Source: an uncultured Erysipelotrichaceae bacterium
Lineage (GTDB): Bacteria; Bacillota_I; Bacilli_A; RF39; UBA660
DNA length: 64,000 nucleotides
Reading direction: 5' to 3'
Assembly: GCA_902795975.1 (NCBI GenBank)
Contig: CADBNE010000024.1
Span: 1-64,000, forward strand
Shown: one piece after another, positions 6,547 to 16,358 of the stretch
Layout of the letters: every line of letters begins with the position of its first letter
Position numbering within the stretch: the first letter of the stretch is position 1
Notes under the pieces: model-generated
What the model was told of the DNA's origin: nothing
What the model saw: only the letters and a program-made list of their open reading frames with translations
Databases searched by the model: none
Made by a program: the position numbers and the translations under genes

Positions 6547-9117
6547 GTATATATCTTTTAATTCCTCTATAGTTGGATATCTAGGATTTGCACCAGTACA
6601 TTGATCATCAAATGCTTGTGTAGACATTTCATCTAATGTATCTAAGAAATATTTCTCATCTATATCATACTCTTTTATAGTATGTTTCATTCCTACTTTA
6701 TCCATTAATTCTTCTATTTTAATAATTAAATTATCAACTTTCTCTTTATCACTATTACCTGTAATTCCTAAAGTATCTGCTATTTTAGCATATCTATTTA
6801 ATGTATTTGGATATTCATATTGTGGGAAAGTACCCATCTTATTTGGAATATCTGCACTATTATATCTAATTACTTCAGGTAATACTAATGTAACAGTTAA
6901 TCCATGTGGTAAATGATGGAATGCACCTAATTTATGTCCCATAGAATGACATATACCTAAGAATGCATTAGCAAATGCCATACCTGCTATAGTAGCAGCA
7001 TGAGCCATCTTTTCTCTTGCTTCAACATCATTACCATTTTCATATGCTCTTGGTAAATATTCAAATATTATCTTAATAGCCTCTAATGCTAATCCATCTG
7101 TTATTTCTGTATGCATCATAGATACATATGCTTCTATACTATGTACTAATGCATCCATACCTGATACAGATGTAAGTCCTTTAGGAGCACTCATCATTAA
7201 ATCAGTATCTACTATTGCCATATTAGGTAATAATTCATAATCAGCTAAAGGATATTTAACATTTGTACTATCATCAGTAATTACTGCAAAAGGAGTAACT
7301 TCTGAACCAGTACCTGATGATGTAGGTACTGCTATAAAATATGCCTTTTCACCCATTTTAGGGAATGTATATACTCTTTTTCTTATATCCATAAATCTCA
7401 TAGCCATATCTAAGAAATCTACTTCTGGATGTTCATATAATACCCACATAATCTTAGCAGCGTCCATTGCAGAACCTCCACCTAATGCTATTATACAATC
7501 AGGCTTAAATTCAGACATAACTTTAGCTCCTTCTTTAGCACAACTTAATGAAGGATCTGGTGCTACATCAGAGAAAATAGCATATGTTATACCTAATTCA
7601 TTTAACTTATTAGTAATACAATTAGTAAAATTATTCTCAAATAAAAATTTATCTGTAACTATAAATACACGTTTTTTATCCATAACACTCTTTAATTCTT
7701 CTAAAGCTACAGGTAAACATCCTTTTTTAATATATACCTTTTCAGGTGCTCTAAACCATAACATATTATTTCTCCTTTCAGCAACACTCTTTATATTAAC
7801 TAAATGTTTAACTCCTACATTTTCAGATACAGAATTACCACCCCAAGAACCACATCCTAAAGTCATAGATGGTTCTAATTTGAAGTTATATAAATCACCT
7901 ATACCTCCTTGACTTGATGGAGTATTAATTAATATTCTACAAGTTTTCATTCTACTTGAAAACATATCTATTTTTTCATTATCATTTATATCTACATATA
8001 ATGCTGATGTATGTCCCATACCTCCTAAATGTATAAGACTATCTGCTTTATCTAATGCTTCATTAAAGCTATTTACTCTATACATAGCAAGTACAGGAGA
8101 TAATTTTTCATGGGCAAATTCTTCACTACTATCAGTACTATCTACTTCAGCAATTAATACTTTAGTATATTCTGGCACATTTATACCTGCTAAAGCTGCT
8201 ATAGTACTAGCTTTTTGACCAACTATTTTTGCATTAAGCGCACCATCTATCATTATTGTTCTTCTTAACATATCTTTTTCTTCACTATTTAAGAAGTAAC
8301 ATCCTCTAAATTTAAATTCATTTACTACTTCATCATATATATCATTTAATACTATAGTAGATTGTTCTGATGCACATATCATACCATTATCAAATGTTTT
8401 AGAATGTATAATTGAATTTACTGCTAACTTTATATCAGCACTACTATCTATTATTGCTGGAGTATTTCCTGCACCTACTCCCAATGCTGGTTTACCACTT
8501 GAATATGCACTCTTAACCATTCCTGGTCCACCTGTTGCAAGTATTATATCTGATTCTTGCATTAACATATTAGTAAGCTCTAATGTAGGCTCATCTATCC
8601 AACCAATAATATTTTCTGGAGCTCCTGCAGCTACAGCTTCTTTTAATAATATTTTTGCTGTTTCTATAGTACACTTTTTAGCTCTTGGATGTGGACTAAT
8701 TATAATAGCATTTCTAGTTTTTAAAGAAATTAATATTTTAAATATAGCTGTAGATGTAGGATTAGTTGTAGGTATAACAGCACCTACTAATCCAATTGGT
8801 TCTGCTATATGTTTTATTCCATATGATTTATCTTCATATACTACACCACATGTCTTAGTATTTTTATATTTATTATATATGTATTCACAAGCATAGTGAT
8901 TCTTAATAACTTTATCTTCTAATACACCCATACCTGTTTCTTCAATAGCCAATTTAGCTAATGGAATTCTCATACTATTAGCTTTTATTGATACCATTTT
9001 AAATATTTTATCAACTTGTTCCTCGGTATATGTTGAATATACTTCTTGTGCTTTTTTTACTTTATCTATTGTATTTCTTAATGTTTCTACACTATTTACT
9101 ATATTATATTCGTTCAT
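6523..9117 (-). CDS. adhE: Bifunctional acetaldehyde-CoA/alcohol dehydrogenase
   Basis: 864 residues, the size of a full AdhE. The N-terminal aldehyde dehydrogenase domain has the catalytic Cys near residue 245 in NGMICASEQS. The C-terminal iron-dependent alcohol dehydrogenase domain (from about 455) has GGGSAMDAAK for NAD, SGMDALVHS and the metal-binding stretch HSMGHKLGAFHH. It reduces acetyl-CoA to ethanol in two NADH-using steps, regenerating NAD+ in fermentation; family members form spirosome filaments. The start is the ATG at 9117 behind AGGAGGAAAT. It has its own promoter and terminator, so an anaerobic fermenter is likely. Confidence 0.97.
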   Translation of the reverse strand: MNEYNIVNSVETLRNTIDKVKKAQEVYSTYTEEQVDKIFKMVSIKANSMRIPLAKLAIEETGMGVLEDKVIKNHYACEYIYNKYKNTKTCGVVYEDKSYGIKHIAEPIGLVGAVIPTTNPTSTAIFKILISLKTRNAIIISPHPRAKKCTIETAKILLKEAVAAGAPENIIGWIDEPTLELTNMLMQESDIILATGGPGMVKSAYSSGKPALGVGAGNTPAIIDSSADIKLAVNSIIHSKTFDNGMICASEQSTIVLNDIYDEVVNEFKFRGCYFLNSEEKDMLRRTIMIDGALNAKIVGQKASTIAALAGINVPEYTKVLIAEVDSTDSSEEFAHEKLSPVLAMYRVNSFNEALDKADSLIHLGGMGHTSALYVDINDNEKIDMFSSRMKTCRILINTPSSQGGIGDLYNFKLEPSMTLGCGSWGGNSVSENVGVKHLVNIKSVAERRNNMLWFRAPEKVYIKKGCLPVALEELKSVMDKKRVFIVTDKFLFENNFTNCITNKLNELGITYAIFSDVAPDPSLSCAKEGAKVMSEFKPDCIIALGGGSAMDAAKIMWVLYEHPEVDFLDMAMRFMDIRKRVYTFPKMGEKAYFIAVPTSSGTGSEVTPFAVITDDSTNVKYPLADYELLPNMAIVDTDLMMSAPKGLTSVSGMDALVHSIEAYVSMMHTEITDGLALEAIKIIFEYLPRAYENGNDVEAREKMAHAATIAGMAFANAFLGICHSMGHKLGAFHHLPHGLTVTLVLPEVIRYNSADIPNKMGTFPQYEYPNTLNRYAKIADTLGITGNSDKEKVDNLIIKIEELMDKVGMKHTIKEYDIDEKYFLDTLDEMSTQAFDDQCTGANPRYPTIEELKDIYKKVYYGN

Positions 9118-9143
9118 ATTTCCTCCTATCATCACTATATATA

Positions 9144-9172
9144 ATTATATCATTTTATTTATAAAAACAATA
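9144..9172 (-). promoter_or_regulatory. adhE promoter
   Basis: Perfect TATAAT at 9144-9149 on the minus strand. The -35 position falls in the 3' arm of the terminator of the upstream lipoprotein gene (TATTGT with 17 bases, or TTGTTT with 15). Confidence 0.5.
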
Positions 9173-9191
9173 GACATATTGTCTATTGTTT
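9165..9191 (-). terminator. Terminator after the HExxH lipoprotein gene
   Basis: Perfect 11-bp stem AAACAATAGAC / GTCTATTGTTT with a five-base loop, followed by TTT on the minus strand. Confidence 0.75.
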
Positions 9192-9236
9192 AATATTTAT
9201 GTATTAAGGTAACATTTTTATAAATTAATGTAAACT

Positions 9237-10763
9237 TTACTTCAAAATAAGTACATTTTCTTTTTTATTTATTTCATCATTATATAAAAAGCTATATAAC
9301 TTTATTCTATCTTCTGATACATATTCTGGATAATTATTTGGTAATCTTAATTTATAATCTTTATGATAACTTTCTATATACTCTATACTTATATTTTGTT
9401 TTTTAGAATAATAATTTATAAATTCTTTGTAACACTCATTGTAATTATTTGTATATACACTATTATCTAATTCTATAGTACTTAATATATTTATATTTTT
9501 TTTATTTTGCTTTTTATATAATTCTATTAAGAATAAATTATAATCTAATGATACATTATTAATTTCATTGAATGCTACTAAATTACTAAAAAACATTCTA
9601 TTTAATTCACACATAGAATAATTAAGTAAATTTTGATATGCTTCTTGTTTAATAAATATAATGCTTTTATTAGTAGTTTCATATTCTTCTAAATTTTTTT
9701 GATAGCTATCATTATTCATTAATAACTCATTAAAGCACTCTAACATAATTATATTTTTATAATATACTTCATTATTATCATATACAGGAAATTGTTGTAA
9801 AAGCGCTATAGGATTATGTAGTAATTGATATTTTAAAATATTATCTTCACTATAATCTTGTTGCATACTCATAACTAATCTTAATGTATTTAATATTTCA
9901 TATTGATTATTATAACAAGAAAGACTTCTATTACTACATTTAGCAGAATACTCTTCTGCTAAAGACTCTTCTAAAAATTTTAAATTAATTTCATATCCGT
10001 TCTTAGAACTAATTCCTCCTGCAGTATAATAGTTACCTTTCATTTCATCTGTACAACAAAAGCAAAAATAATGTTTAAATTCATGAAACAATAAATCTTT
10101 ATACTGATTTAAATCAGGATTTAAATTATCTTTTTCAATTCCAATAGAAATCATATCATATATACAAGATGCTTTTGCTTTATCATGTGCATCAATATAA
10201 TAATAAACTAAGGATAAATTATTCAATTTACATGCTAAATTTGATACATCAAAAGATGGATAATCTTTTAATACAATATCTAAAAAATCATTCATTTGTG
10301 ATAATATTATTTTTATTTCATCTTTTGATAAGGATATATATTTATTATTACTATTTTTTTCTTTATTCTTAGAATTTATATATATTACATCAATAAGTTT
10401 ATCCCATTTAATAGAATTATTACTAGAATTATAATATTTAGTATTACTATGCTTACTTATACTATTAGCTACATATTTATCAGTTAATGAATCTTTATTT
10501 ATATTCAATATATCTATCCATTTAGTATCATACTTATATTTTATATTTTCTATATTATTTATATATTCTTTACCTAAATCATTAATATATATATTATCTT
10601 TTTCATACATAGTTAATACTATATCATCAAAGTTTACTTCTTTATTACCTTTAGTATAATACATAGTACTTTCTACATATTTATTATTTGCATTAGGTAC
10701 TAATTTACAACCTGTAAGTAATAAAGTAAAACTTACTGCATATACACATAATCTCTTCTTCAT
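9237..10763 (-). CDS. Putative lipoprotein with HExxH metalloprotease-like motif
   Basis: 508 residues from the ATG at 10763 (SD AGGGTG); an upstream start at 10799 would spoil the signal peptide. The N-terminus is a lipoprotein signal: basic MKKR, a hydrophobic core, and lipobox LLTGC with Cys19 as the lipidation site. Residues 227-231 are HEFKH, an HExxH zinc motif, and Glu residues near 265-271 (EESLAEEYSA) sit where gluzincin-like enzymes place their third ligand. The rest is Asn/Tyr-rich and unrecognised. It is probably anchored outside the cell by Lgt (47279-48082). Peptidase activity is inferred from the motif alone. Confidence 0.55.
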   Translation of the reverse strand: MKKRLCVYAVSFTLLLTGCKLVPNANNKYVESTMYYTKGNKEVNFDDIVLTMYEKDNIYINDLGKEYINNIENIKYKYDTKWIDILNINKDSLTDKYVANSISKHSNTKYYNSSNNSIKWDKLIDVIYINSKNKEKNSNNKYISLSKDEIKIILSQMNDFLDIVLKDYPSFDVSNLACKLNNLSLVYYYIDAHDKAKASCIYDMISIGIEKDNLNPDLNQYKDLLFHEFKHYFCFCCTDEMKGNYYTAGGISSKNGYEINLKFLEESLAEEYSAKCSNRSLSCYNNQYEILNTLRLVMSMQQDYSEDNILKYQLLHNPIALLQQFPVYDNNEVYYKNIIMLECFNELLMNNDSYQKNLEEYETTNKSIIFIKQEAYQNLLNYSMCELNRMFFSNLVAFNEINNVSLDYNLFLIELYKKQNKKNINILSTIELDNSVYTNNYNECYKEFINYYSKKQNISIEYIESYHKDYKLRLPNNYPEYVSEDRIKLYSFLYNDEINKKENVLILK

Positions 10764-10820
10764 TTTATACACCCTATAGTTTTTTAGTGTAGCACACACT
10801 TATTATTCAGTCAAGAAAAA

Positions 10821-10840
10821 AAGGACTAAATAGTCCTTAT
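10821..10840 (-). terminator. ychF terminator
   Basis: AAGGACT, loop, AGTCCTT (10821-10838) followed by a T-run on the minus strand; it overlaps the end of the gene. Confidence 0.7.
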
Positions 10841-11934
10841 ACATTAAATCTAAAGTAACAAATATCTCCATCTTGCATTAAATATTCTTTACCTTCAAGA
10901 CGCATCTTACCTGCTTCTTTTACTTCTTTTTCACTTCCACATGCTTTTAAATCTTCAAAACTCATTACTTCTGCTTTAATAAATCCTTTTTGAAAATCTG
11001 TATGTATTATACCAGCACATTCTGGAGCTTTCATACCTGTCTTAAATGTCCATGCTCTTACTTCATCAGTACCTGCTGTAAAGAATGTTTCAAGTCCTAA
11101 TAATGAATATGATGCTTGAATTAATTTATCTAATCCAGACTCAGTTACTCCTAATTCATTTAAGAATTCAATTCTTTCTTCATCTGATAAATCACTTAAT
11201 TCTTCTTCTACTTTAGCGCTTACCATAATTACTTTAGAACCTTCTTTTGAAGCATATTCTTCTACTTGTTTAACATAATCATTTGATGATGCTATATCAT
11301 CTTCTGATACATTAGCCATATAAATAATTGGTTTTTGTGTTAATAAATTATATGGTTTCATTATTAATAATTCATCTTCTGTTAATTCTAAGTTTCTTAT
11401 AGCTTTATCATTTTCTAATGCTTCTTTCAATTTATATAATAAATCTGCTTCCTTTTTTATTTCTTTATCTTTAGACATAGTAGCTTTCTTACCAATTTTA
11501 TTTAATCTATTATCTACTATTTCTAAATCTGCTAAAATAAGTTCTAATCCTATAGTAGTAATATCTCTTATAGGATCAATATTATTTTCAACATGTATTA
11601 TATTACTATCTTCAAAACATCTAACTACTTCTACAATAGCATCTACTTCTCTAATATGTGATAAAAATTTATTACCTAATCCTTCTCCTTGAGAAGCACC
11701 TTTTACTAATCCTGCTATATCATTAAATTCAAATGTAGTTGGTACTAAACTCTTTGGTTTATATAAATCATTTAAATAATCTAATCTTTTATCAGGAACT
11801 ACTACTACTCCTACATTAGGTTCAATTGTAGCAAATGGATAATTTGCAGATAATATTTTTTGCTTTGTAATAGCATTAAAAATTGTACTTTTACCTACAT
11901 TAGGTAAACCTACTATACCAGCTTTTAAACTCAT
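10837..11934 (-). CDS. ychF: Ribosome-binding ATPase YchF/EngD
   Basis: 365 residues. It has an OBG-type G domain with the P-loop GLPNVGKSTIF, DIAGLVKGASQGEGLGN, and NxxE (MANVSE) in place of NKxD, which makes this GTPase prefer ATP. The TGS domain lies at the end (FFTAGTDEVRAWT onward). It binds 70S ribosomes and is linked to stress and translation control. The start has a GAGGTGAGACC SD. It is monocistronic. In Bacillus the orthologue lies between spo0J and rpsF near the origin, and the same neighbourhood is seen here. Confidence 0.97.
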   Translation of the reverse strand: MSLKAGIVGLPNVGKSTIFNAITKQKILSANYPFATIEPNVGVVVVPDKRLDYLNDLYKPKSLVPTTFEFNDIAGLVKGASQGEGLGNKFLSHIREVDAIVEVVRCFEDSNIIHVENNIDPIRDITTIGLELILADLEIVDNRLNKIGKKATMSKDKEIKKEADLLYKLKEALENDKAIRNLELTEDELLIMKPYNLLTQKPIIYMANVSEDDIASSNDYVKQVEEYASKEGSKVIMVSAKVEEELSDLSDEERIEFLNELGVTESGLDKLIQASYSLLGLETFFTAGTDEVRAWTFKTGMKAPECAGIIHTDFQKGFIKAEVMSFEDLKACGSEKEVKEAGKMRLEGKEYLMQDGDICYFRFNV

Positions 11935-11988
11935 GGTCTCACCTCAACACATTAAATTGTACTATATTAATTATTTAAAAGCAAGAAA

Positions 11989-12009
11989 AAACACTTTATA
12001 TAAGTGTTT
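11989..12009 (-). terminator. Terminator after the 280-residue orphan
   Basis: AAACACTT / AAGTGTTT stem on the minus strand followed by TTTTTTC. Confidence 0.65.
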
Positions 12010-12850
12010 ATTTAGTTAATACTTTAATTTTTTTGTTAGCATTATTAAATACATCAATAGTAGTAAAATTATCAATTGAATTTTTAATAGAACTTACTAT
12101 ATCAGGATGTAATATATTTTCTATCATACTCATTTCTTCTTCTGATATTGTATATACTTTAAGTACATTTATTAATATATCTAATTGTGATTTATCATTA
12201 TCTGATAAACTATTAATTCTTTCTTCTCTTTCAGTATATTCAAAATTACCTTTTAACAATAATAATTTAAATAATATTTTTTGAAATGTATCTATATCTT
12301 CTTTAGTATCTCCAATTAATTTAATAATTATACACAACTTATCATTATCACTTTGTTGTATATTTAGTAAATTAGATATTCTATTTTTAGGTTTATTTGG
12401 AATATTATTAATATTATCATATAAATCTAATGAAAATCTGTGAGCACTAATTAATTTACTCTCTATTACTCTTATTACTAAATTAAGAAATTCTTCTTCA
12501 TCTAAATATCCTTTTTTATAACAACTACCATATTCTGTAGAATAATCATTTTTTAATATTCTTTTTACATCTGAAAAAGTAAATATATATTTTCTATCTA
12601 AATTATCCCAATTCCAAGACTCTTTTAAATTATATTTTTCAAACCATCCATTATAATATGCGCCTACAGATAATATAATACTTTCTTTAATACTCTTTTT
12701 ATTTTCTTCTCTATATACTCCAAATATACTAAAATATTTAGTTAAATCTTGATAATCTTCACCAAGTATATTTTTTATTTTATTTATGGTCTTATTATAA
12801 TTTTCTACCTTAAATAAAATGTTTTCCATTTGTTTAATAATATTTTCCAT
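12008..12850 (-). CDS. Hypothetical helical protein
   Basis: 280 residues from the ATG at 12850 (SD GTGGGG); a GTG four codons earlier is possible. Not recognised. It is almost entirely helical and charged, starting with an amphipathic helix (NIIKQMENILFKVENYN), with Trp-rich WNWDNLDRKYIFTF around residue 85. No membrane segment or signal peptide. It lies between the AbgT transporter gene and ychF with its own terminator. Confidence 0.5.
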   Translation of the reverse strand: MENIIKQMENILFKVENYNKTINKIKNILGEDYQDLTKYFSIFGVYREENKKSIKESIILSVGAYYNGWFEKYNLKESWNWDNLDRKYIFTFSDVKRILKNDYSTEYGSCYKKGYLDEEEFLNLVIRVIESKLISAHRFSLDLYDNINNIPNKPKNRISNLLNIQQSDNDKLCIIIKLIGDTKEDIDTFQKILFKLLLLKGNFEYTEREERINSLSDNDKSQLDILINVLKVYTISEEEMSMIENILHPDIVSSIKNSIDNFTTIDVFNNANKKIKVLTK

Positions 12851-12962
12851 TGTAAACCCCACAATCTATTTGTATTATATAATGAATTGAAATTATATTC
12901 AATATATAATTAAAAAGTAATATTATTGTAAAAAAATAATAATTATTATTTATATGTAAATA

Positions 12963-12985
12963 AAAAGTAGACAAAGTCTACTTTT
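12963..12985 (-). terminator. Terminator after the AbgT gene
   Basis: Perfect 10-bp stem AAAAGTAGAC / GTCTACTTTT with loop AAA, and a T-run on the minus strand. Confidence 0.8.
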
Positions 12986-14480
12986 ATAAATTTGTTGTAG
13001 AATTAATACCTAATGGTATACCTACTAAATTCCATCCTACTATAATTACTAACCATGTTAGTGCCATAACTAATATAACAGGTAACATCTTTTTCATAGT
13101 ACCAAAGTAATTAATTTCTTCATCTTCACTATCAGCTTTATATAAGAAGCCCAAAGTTATAATGAAGAATATATAAAATGGACTAAAACATTTACCAATT
13201 GAATCTCCTGCTTTAAATATCATTTGAGTAAATTCAGGAGATATATTAGCACGTACTAAGTTACTAACAAATACTGGGGATGCTAAAGTCCAATTACCTA
13301 CAGTACTTGGATTTAATATAGTAATTACAATACTTATTATAAATACTAAAAATACAGCAAATACACCTGACATTTGAGTATTATTAACTAATTCAATTAA
13401 ATTTAATGATATAACAGTAGATATATTTGTCCAATCTAATACATTTATCATTAATGATGCAAAAAATAATCCAGCAAATATAAATCCAGTGTTTTGGAAT
13501 GTTTTAGATATAGCTTTATTAAATTCTCTACTATCTTTAATATTTCTAGACATCTTACCATATACATAACTACATACTAATGCCATACATAATATTATAA
13601 GCATTATACCATCTTTAAATGGAGCTCCATCACTAAGTAATCTTTCAATATATGCACCATCTTTTGATGATAACATCCATCCTGATAATGGTAATCCTGG
13701 AATAATAGACCATAATGTTAATAATAACATAACTAAGAATACTATTCCTGCAGTTAATAAACCTGTTCTAGATGTATTCATTTCTTCATCTTTATTTCTT
13801 CTTAACTTCTTTGTAAAATACTTATCAACAACTATAGTACCTATAAATGATAATAATAAAGTAGATACTATCATAATAAATAACATAGAATGTCCTGTAA
13901 ATATATAATTATTTAATACATTACGTGCTGTAGTTTGAGTTAAACTACCTAATTGTACATCTTGATAATTATATACTAAACCTGTACCATATCCTATTGT
14001 AATACCAACAAATACAGTCATTACTCCAGATTTAGGATCTCTATTTAATGTTTTATATAATGGTATTACTACAGTTAATAAAATAGCGTAACTATAATCA
14101 CCTACTAATGAAGATATAATACTAATAAATAATACTATAAAAGTTATAATTGATCCCTTTACTCTTTTAAATATACTAAATACATGATTTAATAAACCAC
14201 TAACTTCTAATATAGATATTGTAATAAGTGATACTATAATTGCTACCAAAGGTTCTACTTGTCTAAAATTCTTTAGAGAAGTACCAGCAATATATCTAAT
14301 ACCTTCTTTACTAAATATATTATTTACTGTAATAGTATTAGTTTCAAAAGTATTAGGATCAGTCATTTTACCTCTTATACCAATCTTATTTAAAAGAAAA
14401 CTTAGTACCATAATTATAAAAGTAATTATCAACATTACTGTTATAGGTCCAGGATTAAATTTTCTATTTCTTCTCTTCAC
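12984..14480 (-). CDS. AbgT-family transporter
   Basis: 498 residues with about 12 hydrophobic segments; starts with GTG behind AGGAGGGGTTAC. The C-terminal region FKAGDSIGKCFSPF, followed by GTMKKMLPVIL and a Trp-rich last helix with GIPLG, matches the AbgT signature (DS..N/K..P in the substrate hairpin). The family includes E. coli p-aminobenzoyl-glutamate importers and sulfonamide-exporting members such as MtrF, so direction and substrate cannot be read here. It begins 10 bases after yyzM and is probably co-transcribed with the parA-parB-mscS-yyzM run. Confidence 0.8.
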   Translation of the reverse strand: MKRRNRKFNPGPITVMLIITFIIMVLSFLLNKIGIRGKMTDPNTFETNTITVNNIFSKEGIRYIAGTSLKNFRQVEPLVAIIVSLITISILEVSGLLNHVFSIFKRVKGSIITFIVLFISIISSLVGDYSYAILLTVVIPLYKTLNRDPKSGVMTVFVGITIGYGTGLVYNYQDVQLGSLTQTTARNVLNNYIFTGHSMLFIMIVSTLLLSFIGTIVVDKYFTKKLRRNKDEEMNTSRTGLLTAGIVFLVMLLLTLWSIIPGLPLSGWMLSSKDGAYIERLLSDGAPFKDGIMLIILCMALVCSYVYGKMSRNIKDSREFNKAISKTFQNTGFIFAGLFFASLMINVLDWTNISTVISLNLIELVNNTQMSGVFAVFLVFIISIVITILNPSTVGNWTLASPVFVSNLVRANISPEFTQMIFKAGDSIGKCFSPFYIFFIITLGFLYKADSEDEEINYFGTMKKMLPVILVMALTWLVIIVGWNLVGIPLGINSTTNL

Positions 14481-14490
14481 GTAACCCCTC

Positions 14491-14676
14491 CTAATATGTA
14501 ATTACTTTCTTTAATTTTTTATTAAATTCTATTCTAGGAAACATAATACTTCTGCCACACTTTATACATTTAATTTTTATATCAGCACCCATTCTAGTAA
14601 TTTCCCATTCATTACTTCCACATGGATGTTCTTTTTTCATAATAACAATACTTCCTAATTTATAATTATTTTCCAT
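14491..14676 (-). CDS. DUF951 small zinc-ribbon-like protein (YyzM type)
   Basis: 61 residues. Family features: N-terminal LGSIVIMKKEHPCGSNEWE, GADIKIKC, then KCGRSIMFPR. Three Cys in the pattern C...CxxC could bind a metal. Function unknown; it is a conserved companion of mscS and ychF near the origin in Bacilli. It overlaps the mscS end by 11 bases and has a GGTGATTCATA SD, suggesting translational coupling. Confidence 0.85.
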   Translation of the reverse strand: MENNYKLGSIVIMKKEHPCGSNEWEITRMGADIKIKCIKCGRSIMFPRIEFNKKLKKVITY

Positions 14677-15481
14677 TATGAATCACCACCTGAGTAAATG
14701 GAATTTCAATATCATTCTTATCTAATTCCTTTTTAATTCTTTCTCTAAATATTTGTTCAGTTTTAATTTTTTCTGCAAATACACATCCAAAGCTTATTCT
14801 TATATCAACAGAACTAGTACCTAAATCTTGAACTCCACATACCTTAGCAGGTTCTCTCAATTTTAATTCTTTATTTAAATCACTACATACTTTATTTAAA
14901 ACTTCTTTAGCTTTATCTAGATTTGTACCATATGATACTGATACATCCATAAAAGTAACACTTGTTTCTAAACTATGATTAATTACTCTATCAATATTTC
15001 TATTTGCTATTATAAGTGTTTCTCCAGTAAATGATTTTAATCTTGTAGTTTTAATTCCTAAATATGTAACAGTACCTTTAAATTCACCTATTGTTACTAC
15101 ATCTCCTACAGCATATTGGTCTTCAAATAATATTGTCATACCAGCAATAATATCTTTTAAGAAATCTTGAAGTGCTAATCCAGCTACTAAACTTACTACT
15201 CCTAATGAAGCTAATAATGATTTAGTATCAATCCCCCATAAATCTAATATCATTACAAATGCTACTATTGCTATAAAATATTTAACTATATTATCCATTA
15301 AACTAATTGTAGTTTTATGTCTTCTATCATTAAAACGGACACCTTTTAATTTAATAGATAATAATTTACGTATCAATCTACTTAGTATCATATAGACAAC
15401 TATAGAAACAAAAACTATTATTAAGGAAACAACAACTCTTCTAGAAACTAATATTTCTACAAGATCTTCCATATCTTTCAT
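14666..15481 (-). CDS. Small-conductance mechanosensitive channel, MscS family
   Basis: 271 residues. Three N-terminal membrane helices (about 15-40, 65-85, 88-112); the third carries the pore-lining pattern LGVVSLVAGLALQDFLKDIIAG. The soluble beta domain follows (VGDVVTIGEFKGTV, TTRLKSFTGETLIIANRNI), then the alpha/beta C-terminal part. It relieves osmotic downshock. The start lies next to the parB stop (TAATATG) with an AAGGGAT SD inside parB. It is linked to parB here as in many Firmicutes. Confidence 0.92.
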   Translation of the reverse strand: MKDMEDLVEILVSRRVVVSLIIVFVSIVVYMILSRLIRKLLSIKLKGVRFNDRRHKTTISLMDNIVKYFIAIVAFVMILDLWGIDTKSLLASLGVVSLVAGLALQDFLKDIIAGMTILFEDQYAVGDVVTIGEFKGTVTYLGIKTTRLKSFTGETLIIANRNIDRVINHSLETSVTFMDVSVSYGTNLDKAKEVLNKVCSDLNKELKLREPAKVCGVQDLGTSSVDIRISFGCVFAEKIKTEQIFRERIKKELDKNDIEIPFTQVVIHNGK

Positions 15482-15482
15482 A

Positions 15483-16358
15483 TTAATCCCTTATATTCAT
15501 AATATCTAATATTCTGTTTAAATCAGCAACATTAGAAAAATTAATTTCAATTTTATTTTCTTTTACTTTAACTTTTGTATCTAATCTTTCCCTTAATAGT
15601 TCTTCTACATATAAATAATCTTTTCTAACTGAAGTAGTATGTCTTTCCATTTTTACTTTTTTTTCTTCAGCTTGTGCTTGATGTTCTACCTCACGTACAG
15701 GTATTTTATTTTCTATAATATTTTGTGCTAATTCACGTATTTTATTATCATCTTCTAATTTACTAAGTACACGTGCATGTGCCATACTTAATTTATTTGA
15801 TGTAACTAAACTTTGTACATCTTGAGGTAATCTTAATAAACCTAATATATTAGTTATATGACTTCTACTTTTACCTACTCTAGCACTTAATTGTTCTTGT
15901 GTAAGTCCTAATTTTTCAATCATTGTCTTATAAGCAGCAGCTTCTTCAATAGCACTTAAATTCTCTCTTTGTAAGTTTTCAAGAAGTGCTATTTCCATCA
16001 TTTGATTATCATCTAAATTACGTATAATAGCAGGAACAGTATCTAAACCAGCCATTTTACTAGCTCTAACACGACGTTCACCAGCTATTATTTCATAGCC
16101 TTTAATACTTTTCTTTACAATAATTGGTTGAAATACACCATGTTCTGCTATAGAACTTGCTAATTCTTGTAAAGCCTCTTCATCAAAAACTTTTCTTGGT
16201 TGATAAGGATTTGCTCTTAATTCAGATAGGTCAATATCAACAATTTCTTCTCTTGTAGCCGTTTCATATACAGTTTTTTCAAAACTATCTAAATCAATAT
16301 TTTCATTATTGAATAATTGTTCAAGACCCATACCTAATGCTCTTTTTTTAGTTTTCAT
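15483..16358 (-). CDS. parB: Chromosome-partitioning protein ParB/Spo0J
   Basis: 291 residues. The N-terminal CTP-binding domain has RANPYQPRKVFDEEAL, GERRVRASKMAGL and ENLQRENLSAIEEA, the C, P and GERR motifs. The parS-binding helix-turn-helix is TQEQLSARVGKSRSHITNI; a C-terminal dimerisation part follows. It loads at parS sites and spreads as a CTP-gated clamp to recruit SMC. It overlaps parA by 11 bases. No parS palindrome was noticed in the window. Confidence 0.97.
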   Translation of the reverse strand: MKTKKRALGMGLEQLFNNENIDLDSFEKTVYETATREEIVDIDLSELRANPYQPRKVFDEEALQELASSIAEHGVFQPIIVKKSIKGYEIIAGERRVRASKMAGLDTVPAIIRNLDDNQMMEIALLENLQRENLSAIEEAAAYKTMIEKLGLTQEQLSARVGKSRSHITNILGLLRLPQDVQSLVTSNKLSMAHARVLSKLEDDNKIRELAQNIIENKIPVREVEHQAQAEEKKVKMERHTTSVRKDYLYVEELLRERLDTKVKVKENKIEINFSNVADLNRILDIMNIRD

